Shown piece by piece: positions 1-6,650 of a DNA stretch of 15,981 nucleotides. The stretch is from Candidatus Martarchaeota archaeon (GTDB lineage: Archaea; Micrarchaeota; Micrarchaeia; Micrarchaeales; Micrarchaeaceae), in assembly GCA_023474385.1 (NCBI GenBank), contig JAMCYB010000029.1:1-15981 (forward strand), written 5' to 3'. The notes under the pieces were generated by a model. It did not search any database. It was not told where the DNA came from and saw only the letters and a list, made by a program, of their open reading frames with translations. A program made the translations under genes and the position numbers. Position 1 is the first letter of the stretch; the number at the start of each line of letters is the position of its first letter.

Positions 1-636
1 ATTCGATGTGTACTTGTTACCTATCCCGTTCTCCTCGTAATAACCCAATATTGAATCGAACAGCGTGCCGAAGAACCCTCCGACCAGCGCAGCCAGCACC
101 ACATACCATATGCCAGGGCCGAAAGCCAAGGCAATCTGCCCATACACAAGCAATGGAGTTATTGAAATCAATGCAGAGCCCAAAAGCCCCGATAGCAATC
201 CTACTCCAGTTACTCCTCCTGAAACCCCCTTCTTGACCTTCTTGAACGATATGAGCTGCGTAGGCATGCCGTCAAGCACGCCCAGTTCGCTGCTGAACTT
301 GTCCGACGTTATCGCCGCCACCGATCCCACAAACGCAGCGAATATCAAAAGCCCGTATGCGCCTGAGAACCAATTGGCCGATATGTAGAAAAGAAGCGCT
401 ATTGCAGTGGGCCAAAGCCCGTTGGCGAGCACGTTCCTGGTTGTCCTGACTTTCTCGAAAAGCCTCTTTTTCTGCTTGTATATCCTTCCAACGTAGCTTA
501 CTATGCCTGAAAGTACTAAGAACAGAAGCATTGCGAGGAAGAAATACGGGCCGAATCCGCCGCCAAGATATATTATAAGCGCGCCCATTGCCACCGCGGA
601 AGCGGTCGCTTTCATATCTAACGTTAAAAATTCCAT
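1..636 (-). CDS. DUF92 family integral membrane protein (C-terminus outside window)
   Basis: The reverse strand is open for 212 codons from ATG 634-636 to the window edge; an in-frame stop at 646-648 limits the start, and Met8 (613-615) is the alternative. The product is very hydrophobic with several membrane helices. It shows DUF92/TIGR00297-type landmarks: TTRNVLANGLWPT near residue 66, SDKFSSELGVL near 109 (in place of the family's ADT-x-ASE-x-G), a glycine-rich KKGVSGGVTGVG near 132, and GGFFGTLFDSILGYYEENG near 186, followed by the NKYTSN region typical of the family end. Plant relatives (VTE6) phosphorylate phytyl phosphate; the archaeal role is not established, so isoprenoid-phosphate metabolism is only a suggestion. 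The gene is divergent from radA and only its last residues should be missing. Family call is fairly secure; function is not. Confidence 0.85.
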   Translation of the reverse strand, partial: MEFLTLDMKATASAVAMGALIIYLGGGFGPYFFLAMLLFLVLSGIVSYVGRIYKQKKRLFEKVRTTRNVLANGLWPTAIALLFYISANWFSGAYGLLIFAAFVGSVAAITSDKFSSELGVLDGMPTQLISFKKVKKGVSGGVTGVGLLSGLLGSALISITPLLVYGQIALAFGPGIWYVVLAALVGGFFGTLFDSILGYYEENGIGNKYTSN

Positions 637-694
637 AAAATCATTTCATAAAATTGAAATATTCCGCTATTTGGAAAGCCTTTTAAGTTTTATC

Positions 695-704
695 TTTTAT
701 ATAA
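695..704 (-). promoter_or_regulatory. Candidate box A promoter of the DUF92 gene
   Basis: On the reverse strand this reads TTATATAAAA, a good archaeal TATA box, about 60 nt upstream of the DUF92 start. It would give a leader of roughly 35-40 nt. A second AT-rich match, CTTAAAAGG at 678-686, would give a leader of about 20 nt, so the exact promoter is uncertain. Confidence 0.35.
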
Positions 705-719
705 TCTTAGGTTCTCTAA

Positions 720-860
720 CTAAGGAAGGTCGTGAAAAGAACTGGTCGCCTTGCCAGCGTGGAAACACGCTGGCCTCTTTCTCTATGATTGCCAATATTC
801 CAGCCTATTGCTCGACATGTGCGCACGACGTAAACGGCGCTGCGCAGAGCACCCGTTGCG
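720..860. ncRNA. Possible structured RNA in the DUF92-radA gap (strand unknown)
   Basis: The gap 637-927 has AT-rich flanks and a GC-rich middle with no convincing ORF. The middle holds a perfect 9-bp hairpin (753-774), a possible long-range pairing GTCGTG (730-735) with CACGAC (824-829), and a smaller hairpin AACGG (834-838) with CCGTT (853-857). Box A-like sequence lies on both sides. I could not match it to RNase P RNA, SRP RNA, a tRNA or a C/D box RNA. It may equally be ordinary intergenic DNA with chance pairings. Confidence 0.2.
753..774. other. Perfect 9-bp hairpin with GAAA loop
   Basis: GCCAGCGTG (753-761) and CACGCTGGC (766-774) are exact reverse complements around GAAA, a GNRA tetraloop if read on the plus strand. 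On the plus strand it is followed by a pyrimidine-rich CTCTTTCTCT. It lies between divergent genes, so it is not a terminator for either of them. Confidence 0.6.
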
Positions 861-883
861 TTAGTAGATATTGATTGCAAGGG

Positions 884-890
884 TATATTA
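884..890 (+). promoter_or_regulatory. Candidate box A promoter of radA
   Basis: TATATTA lies 38-44 nt upstream of the chosen radA ATG. With the usual 25-nt spacing, transcription would begin near 912, leaving a leader of about 16 nt. No clear Shine-Dalgarno sequence precedes the start, which fits a short or absent leader. Confidence 0.45.
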
Positions 891-927
891 ATTTATTCCT
901 GCCTATAATAAAAAGAGCGTGCTAATT

Positions 928-1878
928 ATGCCGAAGGAGAAAGCAATAAAGGACATAGAAGACCTTCCGGGCATAGGCGAAGCCACAGCGGCAAAGCTCA
1001 AAGCCGCGGGCATAGACACGCTCGACAAAGTTGCCACTGCTGTACCCCACGAACTCTCGGAGCTCGTTGGCATAAGCGTGGAGAGCGCCAAGAAAGCGAT
1101 AGCGGCGGCGCAGGAATCAACGACAGTCAACTACGAGACCGGTGCAGAATTTTATGATAAGAGGGTCAGCATAGGCAAAATCTCAACAGGCTCGAAGGAT
1201 CTGGACGAGCTCATAGGGGGAGGAATAGAAACCAATGCAATAACCGAAGTTTACGGCAAGTTCGCAAGCGGGAAGACGCAGCTGAGCTTCCAGCTGTGCG
1301 TGAACGCACAGCTGCCAAAGGGGAAAGGAGGGCTCGAAGGATCTGTCCTTTTCGTCGATACAGAAGGCACATTCAGGCCAGAGCGCCTGAAAGAGATGGC
1401 TAAAGCCAAAGGCATGGATCCCGATGCGGTTCTTGGCAACGTCATGTATGTGCGCGCACAGACCACAGACCAGCAGATACTCACCATAGAGCGCGCCGAC
1501 AAGCTGATAACCGAGAAGAACATAAAGCTCATAATAATAGACTCGCTTACTGCATTGTTCCGCGCCGAATACATAGGAAGGGGAGCGCTGGGCGAGCGCC
1601 AGCAGAAGCTCAACCAGCACATACACCGGCTCCAGATTCTTGCGGACAAGTACAACCTTGCCGTCTACGTGACCAACCAGGTGATGGACAACCCAGGCAT
1701 ACTATTCGGCGATCCTACAACGCCCATAGGGGGCAACATAATGGCCCATGCGGCCACGACAAGGCTTTACATGAGGAAAAGCAAGGAGGACAAGAGGATC
1801 GTCAGGCTCACTGATTCTCCTAATATGCCAGACGGCGAATGCATAATAAAGGTAACGCCAGAAGGCGTAAAAGACTAA
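928..1878 (+). CDS. radA: DNA repair and recombination protein RadA
   Basis: RadA is the archaeal RecA/Rad51 recombinase, which forms ATP-dependent filaments on single-stranded DNA and performs strand exchange. The 316-residue product has the full architecture: an N-terminal helix-hairpin-helix domain (about 8-62, DLPGIGEATAAKL), a short linker, Walker A GKFASGKT (110-117), VDTEGTFRPER (143-153), Walker B LIIID (201-205), the L1-side YIGRGALGERQQKL, VTNQVMDNP and GGNIMAHAATTRL (268-280). There is no intein. At the linker oligomerisation site, where many relatives have FxxA, this protein has Y69-E-T-G72. ATG 928 is chosen because MPKEK-AIKDIEDLPG matches family N-termini; an in-frame GTG at 919 would add three residues. 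It is the first gene of a plus-strand run, with dphB starting 13 nt after its stop. Confidence 0.97.
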   Translation: MPKEKAIKDIEDLPGIGEATAAKLKAAGIDTLDKVATAVPHELSELVGISVESAKKAIAAAQESTTVNYETGAEFYDKRVSIGKISTGSKDLDELIGGGIETNAITEVYGKFASGKTQLSFQLCVNAQLPKGKGGLEGSVLFVDTEGTFRPERLKEMAKAKGMDPDAVLGNVMYVRAQTTDQQILTIERADKLITEKNIKLIIIDSLTALFRAEYIGRGALGERQQKLNQHIHRLQILADKYNLAVYVTNQVMDNPGILFGDPTTPIGGNIMAHAATTRLYMRKSKEDKRIVRLTDSPNMPDGECIIKVTPEGVKD

Positions 1879-1880
1879 AA

Positions 1881-1886
1881 GGAAGG
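1881..1886 (+). promoter_or_regulatory. Ribosome binding site of dphB
   Basis: GGAAGG lies in the 13-nt radA-dphB gap, 5 nt before ATG 1892. It supports translation of dphB from a shared radA-dphB transcript and supports this start codon. Confidence 0.6.
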
Positions 1887-1891
1887 ATAAA

Positions 1892-2653
1892 ATGCTCTAT
1901 CTCATAGGCGCAGGCATAGGCGAAAGCGACATATCCATAGGCTCGATAGAAGCCTGCCGCAGCGCTTCAAAGGTTTATTACGAGGCTTATACCAGCCTGA
2001 TCAGCGAATCGAAGGTGCGCCTTATATCCGACAGGATAGGCAAGGACATAATGGAGTTGCCGCGCAGCAGTCTCGAGGAAGAATCTTCGCGGATAATAAA
2101 GGAGGCCAAGGACGCTGACATAGCAGTAATACTCTCAGGCGACCCGATGATAGCAACCACCCACAAGATACTTTTCATAGGTGCGAAGAAGGCGGGCGTG
2201 AAAGTCAAAATTGGTCATTCGAGCTCCGTTCTCACCGCAGCGATGGGTGAATCCGGGCTCGATTTCTACAGGTTTGGCAAAGTCGCGACAATATCAAGGT
2301 GGACGGACAGCTATAAGCCCGTATCGTTCTACGAGTCCATAGCGGCAAACCAGTCAAACAACCTGCATACGCTTCTGCTATTGGATTATATGCCGGAAGA
2401 GGGCAGCTCAATGCAGCTCGCAGAAGCGCTGCGCATACTCCTCGAAGCTGAGAATCATTATGGTAAGGGCCTCATACATCCGGGCACAAAAATGTTCGCC
2501 ATGGTCAACCTAGGTACTGAAAAGCAGCAAAAGCTCTATGCTAGCATGTCCGAGCTGGAAAAGTCCAGCATCGAAAAAGGGCCTGCATGCATCATAATAC
2601 CGGCGGAGCTCAGCGACATAGAGGAGGAAGTAGTGAGCAGCATGTTTTACTAA
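1892..2653 (+). CDS. dphB: Diphthine synthase (diphthamide biosynthesis methyltransferase)
   Basis: DphB (Dph5 family) uses S-adenosylmethionine to methylate the 3-amino-3-carboxypropyl histidine of elongation factor 2 during diphthamide formation. The 253-residue product starts with the characteristic MLYLIGAGIGE, followed by DISIGSIEACRSASKVYYE (family form DI-T-GLEA---AD-VY-E-YTS) and YTSLI. It continues with VILSGDPMIATTH (about 87-99), the central SAM-binding stretch of this tetrapyrrole-methylase fold, then GHSSSVLTAAMGESGL and YRFGKVATI near residues 108-133. Length is close to the roughly 260 residues usual for archaeal members. It sits between radA and endA in a likely operon; endA begins 32 nt after its stop. 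No other diphthamide gene is visible in the window. Confidence 0.95.
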   Translation: MLYLIGAGIGESDISIGSIEACRSASKVYYEAYTSLISESKVRLISDRIGKDIMELPRSSLEEESSRIIKEAKDADIAVILSGDPMIATTHKILFIGAKKAGVKVKIGHSSSVLTAAMGESGLDFYRFGKVATISRWTDSYKPVSFYESIAANQSNNLHTLLLLDYMPEEGSSMQLAEALRILLEAENHYGKGLIHPGTKMFAMVNLGTEKQQKLYASMSELEKSSIEKGPACIIIPAELSDIEEEVVSSMFY

Positions 2654-2685
2654 TATGCATGCAATAAAAGCAATGAAGTGGTCCA

Positions 2686-3852
2686 ATGCCCCTGTACATA
2701 ACATTTGACCAGAAGACCAGGACGGCGCTGGTGAAAGACCAATCAACCATAGACATACTGCGCAATGGCCACTTCGGAAGGAAGGACGGCCAGACACTGC
2801 ATCTTGACATAGAGGAAGCCCTCTACCTGATGGACGTGAGAAAGGCAGAGTGCCGCGACCAGGAAACCGGCGAATCACTGAAATTCAACGACATAGCTGC
2901 AGCATTCAGCAAAAGCAGGAAGTTCATGGCAAGATACTTCACATACAAGGACTGGAGGGACCGCGGCCTTATAGTAAAGCGCCCTGAAGGCTCGAAGACA
3001 AAAGGCCAAGGGACTACTTCAAAAAAGTATCCCGCCAAGAAGCTAAGCCTGCAGCACTATGGCCTCGAAGGCACATTCTTCCCGGACGACATGGTGACCA
3101 TAATAGACGATCCCGCTTCGGGCGAAAAGATATACAACGACCACTGGTTCGGGCAATACGGCACATACAAGTCCAGCGACCACGGCATACTCAACAAGCT
3201 CGACATATACGAAACGATGTTCCTGGCCGAAAGCGGCGTGCTGAAGCTCCGCAACTTCCGGCCAAAGGAGGTGTTCGAAGCGGCATCGAAGAGGCGCTCT
3301 GACTTTTCGAAGCTCTACTCCGTATATTCCGAATGGAGGAGCAGGGGCTATGTGGTCAAGACAGGCTTTAAGTTCGGCACGCATTTCAGGATATACTTCC
3401 CTGGAGCTAAGCCTATAATGTCTCAGGACTCGTGGGTGCATTCCAAGCACGTGATACAGGTCTTCCCTAGGGATGTCAAGCTGCTCATAGCGGAATGGGC
3501 GCGCGCCATACGCGTCGCACACTCGGTGCGCAAGACTTTCATACTGGCCATACCTGGGAAGAGCAGGAAGAAGAAGCTAGGCATAGACTTCTTCCTCTAC
3601 CACAGGTCGAACGGCAACACCGACATACCAGAGAGCAGCAAGCCGAAGTACGCAATGCTTTCGCTTAGCGAAGACGAATACATAGGCGGCGCTGAGCTGT
3701 CAGCGATAATAGGCGAAGCGAAGTCGCTCAGCTGCGAGCTTGTGATAGCGATAGCGGACAGGGAAACGGCTGTCACATACTACAGGGTAAGGAAGATAGA
3801 ACTCGAGAAGAGCCCCTATGAGTATTACGAGATAGACTGGATGCAGCCCTGA
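2686..3852 (+). CDS. endA: tRNA-splicing endonuclease, probable three-unit (epsilon-2) type
   Basis: EndA cuts pre-tRNA at bulge-helix-bulge introns. The product is 388 residues, about twice the usual 170-190 of homotetrameric archaeal enzymes. The catalytic unit lies in the middle: LYSVYSEWRSRGYVVKTGFK (210-229), then the expected triad Tyr237 (GTHFRIY), His252 (SWVHSKH) and Lys283 (HSVRK). An N-terminal unit (1-100) contains a degenerate copy of the same pattern (SKSRKFMARYFTYKDWRDRG, then LIVKRP) without a triad. A C-terminal unit (about 298-388) resembles a structural beta-type domain, ending in AIADRETAVTYYRVRKIEL. This alphaN-alpha-betaC order matches the epsilon-2 enzyme described for ARMAN archaea, which acts as a homodimer and accepts non-canonical introns. 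The stop is 6 bp from the convergent AIM24 gene. Recognition as EndA is firm; unit boundaries are read by eye. Confidence 0.93.
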   Translation: MPLYITFDQKTRTALVKDQSTIDILRNGHFGRKDGQTLHLDIEEALYLMDVRKAECRDQETGESLKFNDIAAAFSKSRKFMARYFTYKDWRDRGLIVKRPEGSKTKGQGTTSKKYPAKKLSLQHYGLEGTFFPDDMVTIIDDPASGEKIYNDHWFGQYGTYKSSDHGILNKLDIYETMFLAESGVLKLRNFRPKEVFEAASKRRSDFSKLYSVYSEWRSRGYVVKTGFKFGTHFRIYFPGAKPIMSQDSWVHSKHVIQVFPRDVKLLIAEWARAIRVAHSVRKTFILAIPGKSRKKKLGIDFFLYHRSNGNTDIPESSKPKYAMLSLSEDEYIGGAELSAIIGEAKSLSCELVIAIADRETAVTYYRVRKIELEKSPYEYYEIDWMQP

Positions 3853-3858
3853 GCGCTT

Positions 3859-4545
3859 CTATTTGCTGTTCGTGGACTCCTTTCCCTGCAGATAGAGCTC
3901 GCTAGCCATTTTCAGTCTAGATACGGAGTGTGCCACGACCTTCCCATTGCCCTCGAACTTTGCAAGGAAGAGCCCGACCCCTCCGAACATCGCCGTCCTT
4001 ATATTGTCGACAAACGTTATCTTGTACTTGAGGCTTGAGTCAAAACCTGCTATATGCCCCGGGTCAATCTCGAGCGGGTTGTCATCCGTGACATTGTACT
4101 CGACAACGTCTCCTGTTATGTGCAGGAATACATTTCCCGGGCCGATGAATTTCTGCAGTATCAGGCCCGCCCCTCCGAAGAACGCGCCTCCTATGCCTAC
4201 GGTCTGCATTGTGAACTTGACTGTCTCATCTGCAGCAATGAATGCGTAATGCTCTGCGATGAAATCCTCTCCATCGCCGAGGGTAAGCTGGTATATCTTG
4301 CCAGGCAGCACCCCCGCAACAGTGATATGTCCGGGCTCATCCTTAGCAGCGAACTCCGTTAGAAAGCCAGTGGCGCCTGTGACCTTCCTCTCTATTGCTC
4401 CTACTATCCCTCCCACCATTCGCGGAGTCATTATCACAGACTTGCTCTTGCTCACAAGCTTTCCCGAATCAGAATATATCTTTTCTCCGACATCAAGGCT
4501 TATCCTCACAGCCTGCATGCTTCCCCCTATTACCTCGTATTTCAT
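3859..4545 (-). CDS. AIM24/TIGR00266 family protein
   Basis: The 228-residue product is a TIGR00266 (AIM24) family protein of unknown biochemical function. These are soluble beta-rich, trimeric-fold proteins; the mitochondrial relative AIM24 affects inner-membrane organisation. Visible family features are the opening MKYEVIGGSMQAVRISLDVG, the VIMTPRMVGGIVGAIERKVTG region (about 37-58), TVGIGGAFFGGAGLILQKFIG (about 115-135), VFLHITGDVVEYNV, and a late repeat of the glycine-rich hairpin, MFGGVGLFLAKFEGNGKV (186-203). No signal peptide or membrane helix stands out. The start at 4543-4545 is the only good one and places a box A motif at leaderless distance. It converges on endA with a 6-bp gap, so the two transcripts probably overlap at their 3' ends. 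Confidence 0.88.
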   Translation of the reverse strand: MKYEVIGGSMQAVRISLDVGEKIYSDSGKLVSKSKSVIMTPRMVGGIVGAIERKVTGATGFLTEFAAKDEPGHITVAGVLPGKIYQLTLGDGEDFIAEHYAFIAADETVKFTMQTVGIGGAFFGGAGLILQKFIGPGNVFLHITGDVVEYNVTDDNPLEIDPGHIAGFDSSLKYKITFVDNIRTAMFGGVGLFLAKFEGNGKVVAHSVSRLKMASELYLQGKESTNSK

Positions 4546-4573
4546 GCAACCACAGACTAATATTGAACAATAG

Positions 4574-4583
4574 TATCTTATAG
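4574..4583 (-). promoter_or_regulatory. Candidate box A promoter of the AIM24 gene
   Basis: The reverse strand reads CTATAAGATA about 34 nt upstream of the AIM24 ATG. Initiation about 25 nt downstream would fall near 4553, giving a very short leader, which fits the absence of a Shine-Dalgarno sequence. Confidence 0.4.
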
Positions 4584-4658
4584 ATGCCTACCAAAGAACC
4601 GCCAACGTTTCTAAGGCTTTGCAGATGGCCGCTACAAAAGACCGCAATCTACGGCCGG

Positions 4659-4751
4659 TCAGCAACTATCCAAATTCAATGATTGAACTGTCAGGAAGGC
4701 AGATGATAGAAGAAAAGGCCGGACAATCAAGCCAATACCGCTGCGCACCAT
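4659..4751 (-). CDS. Possible 30-residue leaderless ORF, or an unannotated small transcript
   Basis: The 277-nt gap between the AIM24 and thermosome genes holds a strong box A on the reverse strand (4769-4778). An ATG at 4749-4751 lies about 22 nt from its centre, the spacing of leaderless archaeal genes. The ORF encodes 30 residues, beginning MVRSGIGLIVRPFLLSSAFL, then a TGA at 4659-4661. It is moderately hydrophobic. Nothing else supports coding, and the same promoter could make a small RNA or be fortuitous AT-rich sequence. Confidence 0.15.
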   Translation of the reverse strand: MVRSGIGLIVRPFLLSSAFLTVQSLNLDSC

Positions 4752-4768
4752 CTACTGAGTAATAAATA

Positions 4769-4778
4769 TTATATAAAG
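4769..4778 (-). promoter_or_regulatory. Orphan box A motif between the AIM24 and thermosome genes
   Basis: The reverse strand reads CTTTATATAA, one of the best TATA boxes in the window, yet the nearest annotated minus-strand start (4545) is more than 220 nt away. The core is nearly palindromic, so plus-strand initiation antisense to the thermosome 3' end is also possible. Confidence 0.35.
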
Positions 4779-4780
4779 CA

Positions 4781-4813
4781 AAAGAAATTGAAAAAAAGAA
4801 AAAGAAAAGAGAA
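4781..4813 (-). terminator. T-rich terminator of the thermosome gene
   Basis: Immediately after the thermosome stop, the reverse strand carries clustered T tracts (CTTTTCTTTTTCTTTTTTTC) over about 30 nt. This is the pattern of archaeal intrinsic termination, which needs T runs but no hairpin. Confidence 0.55.
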
Positions 4814-4822
4814 AGACAGCAA

Positions 4823-6481
4823 TCAATCCATCTCTCCTCCCATGCCTCCAGGCATTCCTCCCGCACCTGCTCCGCCGCTCGGCTTGCTCCTGGAACTTAT
4901 CATGTCGTCTATCCTAAGGATTATCTCAGCGGCTTCGCTTGCGCTGTATATCGCCTGCTCCTTTATCCTGAGCGGCTCATATACGCCGAGCCTGTTCATG
5001 TCTCCGATAGCGTTCTTGAATATGTCAACACCTGTGTTGCTGCCGTCCTTTGTCCTGTGCCTGCTCCTTAGCTGCACCAGCGTGTCAATCGCATCCATTC
5101 CTGCACTCTCGGAAAGCGTCTTAGGTATGACTTCAAGCGCATCGGCGAACTTCTGTATGGCAAGCTGCTCCCTTCCTCCAACATTGTTGGAGTAGTTCCT
5201 CAGTGCGTTGGCGAGGTCTACCTCTATGCTGCCTCCTCCCAGTACGTATTCGCCGTCTTCTATAACGCTCGATATGGCACCTATCACGTCAGTGACCATC
5301 CTCTCGCCCTCATCGACGACATGCTGGGTACCTCCGCGTATGAACAGCGTCACGCTCTTCGGGTTCTTGCAGTCCTCCACGAACACCATCTGCTCCCCAG
5401 ACACTTTCCTCTCCTCAACGAGGCCCGCGTATCCAAGGTCTTCCTGACTCAGGTCATCGAGGCTTGTCACTATCTTGCCTCCCGCCGCCTTTGTCATCTT
5501 CTCCATGTCGCTCTTCTTCACCCTCCTTACTGCCAATATACCCGCCTTCGCCAGATAGTGCTGCGCTACGTCGTCTATGCCCTTCTGCGTTACTACGACG
5601 TTCGCCTTGCTCTTTACTATCTTACCGACCATGTCCTTGAGCATCTTCTCCTCCTGCTGCAGGAATGATTGCATCTGCTCCGGCGATGTTATCTCTATCT
5701 TTGCATCTGTTTCGGTCTTCTCTATCTCTAGAGCTACGTCCAGCAGTGCTATCCTTGCGTTCTTTATCGACTTCGGCATTCCAGGATGCGCCACCTCCTT
5801 GTCTATCAGCACTCCGTTTATCAATGCCGTGTCTCCAACTGTCCCTCCTGCCTTCTTCTCTATCTTTATTAGGTCATGGTCTATGACTATCTTGCCCTTA
5901 GCATCTTTGTCCATTACCTGCTTTACTGCCCTTATTATGAGCTTGCTTATGTAGGCCTTTACCTGGTCGTCGCCTACATTCTTGGAGCCCATCGAAACCA
6001 TTGCTATTTTCTGCAATATGGCCTCATCCGAAGCATCGACCTTCCTCGCCTTTTCCCGGAGTATCGACGATGCTTTTTCTGCAGCCATCTTGTATCCCTT
6101 TATGACTGTAGTGGGGTGCACGCCCTGCTCCAGTAGGTCTCCAGCACCGCGCAGGAGCTCGCCTGCGATCACTACTACGCTTGTGGTTCCATCGCCTACT
6201 TCCTTGTCTTGCGTCTTCGCTATGTCAACCATGATTTTTGCAACAGGATGCTCTACATTCATCTCCTCCAATATAGTAGCTCCGTCATTTGTTATTGTTA
6301 TGTCGCCTAAATCACTAACCAGCATCTTGTCCATTCCTTTTGGTCCAAGGGCGCTCTTTATGGCTGTTGCAACTGCAATGCCGACCGCTATGTTTGTCCT
6401 CTGCGCATCTCTTCCAAGAATCCTATTTGCACCCTCCGGAAGGTACAATACCTGTTGTCCATTCAATTGATTTTCTGCCAT
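4823..6481 (-). CDS. ths: Thermosome subunit (group II chaperonin)
   Basis: Thermosomes are double-ring cytosolic chaperonins that fold proteins in an ATP-driven built-in-lid cycle. The 552-residue product is full length. The equatorial domain carries NIAVGIAVATAIKSALGPKG then MDKMLVSDLGD (30-60), NDGATILEEM (65-74) and the nucleotide motif GDGTTS (96-101). The intermediate and apical regions follow, including the helical protrusion segment around EITSPEQMQSFLQQEEKML. The returning equatorial part has GGGSIEVDLANALR and AGMDAIDTLVQLRS. The C-terminal tail is the usual Gly/Met-rich repeat (GGAGAGGMPGGMGGEMD) that projects into the cavity. Start ATG 6479-6481 is preceded by a GGGTGA ribosome binding site. 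Only one subunit gene is visible; whether rings are homo-oligomeric cannot be judged here. It has a long private upstream region of about 170 nt and a T-rich terminator. Confidence 0.98.
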   Translation of the reverse strand: MAENQLNGQQVLYLPEGANRILGRDAQRTNIAVGIAVATAIKSALGPKGMDKMLVSDLGDITITNDGATILEEMNVEHPVAKIMVDIAKTQDKEVGDGTTSVVVIAGELLRGAGDLLEQGVHPTTVIKGYKMAAEKASSILREKARKVDASDEAILQKIAMVSMGSKNVGDDQVKAYISKLIIRAVKQVMDKDAKGKIVIDHDLIKIEKKAGGTVGDTALINGVLIDKEVAHPGMPKSIKNARIALLDVALEIEKTETDAKIEITSPEQMQSFLQQEEKMLKDMVGKIVKSKANVVVTQKGIDDVAQHYLAKAGILAVRRVKKSDMEKMTKAAGGKIVTSLDDLSQEDLGYAGLVEERKVSGEQMVFVEDCKNPKSVTLFIRGGTQHVVDEGERMVTDVIGAISSVIEDGEYVLGGGSIEVDLANALRNYSNNVGGREQLAIQKFADALEVIPKTLSESAGMDAIDTLVQLRSRHRTKDGSNTGVDIFKNAIGDMNRLGVYEPLRIKEQAIYSASEAAEIILRIDDMISSRSKPSGGAGAGGMPGGMGGEMD

Positions 6482-6487
6482 ATAATT

Positions 6488-6493
6488 TCACCC
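6488..6493 (-). promoter_or_regulatory. Ribosome binding site of the thermosome gene
   Basis: The reverse strand reads GGGTGA 6 nt before the thermosome ATG, a good match to the 16S rRNA 3' end. It implies a leadered mRNA. Confidence 0.6.
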
Positions 6494-6538
6494 TTTAAGC
6501 ATCAATGATTTAGTTCAAAATCGTTTTATTGCACTGCT

Positions 6539-6546
6539 CTATAAGA
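6539..6546 (-). promoter_or_regulatory. Proximal box A promoter of the thermosome gene
   Basis: The reverse strand reads TCTTATAG, centred about 60 nt upstream of the ATG. Initiation near 6517 would leave a leader of about 36 nt containing the GGGTGA site. Confidence 0.4.
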
Positions 6547-6575
6547 ACATTGCATGTATGTAGTTGATATCAGTA

Positions 6576-6610
6576 AAGTGCATATTTCATTTACATGTAT
6601 TAATACACTT
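6576..6610. repeat. Imperfect inverted repeat upstream of the thermosome gene
   Basis: AAGTGCAT (6576-6583) and ATACACTT (6603-6610) are inverted copies matching at 7 of 8 positions, separated by 19 nt. CATGTAT occurs twice nearby (6553-6559 and 6594-6600). The arms lie between two candidate promoters and could be a regulator binding site, but no family can be named. Confidence 0.3.
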
Positions 6611-6635
6611 CACAGCCCTATATATGCAGATAAGA

Positions 6636-6643
6636 TATTTATA
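6636..6643 (-). promoter_or_regulatory. Distal box A candidate upstream of the thermosome gene
   Basis: The reverse strand reads TATAAATA, close to the archaeal consensus, just after the mrp-like gene ends at 6651. It would give a thermosome leader of about 130 nt, including the inverted repeat. Confidence 0.35.
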
Positions 6644-6650
6644 GCTTGCC

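Noticed and set aside
503..874. A plus-strand ORF of 123 codons across the DUF92 start and the intergenic gap.
   Set aside because: It begins antisense to the DUF92 gene, shows no recognisable protein features and lacks a ribosome binding site.
4584..4682. A 32-codon plus-strand ORF starting MPTKEPP after a TATA-like sequence.
   Set aside because: The TATA-like sequence is better explained as the AIM24 promoter on the other strand, its spacing to this ATG is too short, and the peptide has no features.
4660..4760. Possible C/D box small RNA (ATGATTG, GATGATA and CTGA-like elements on either strand).
   Set aside because: C boxes match the consensus at only about 4-5 of 7 positions and the C to D' spacing is far too long for archaeal C/D RNAs.
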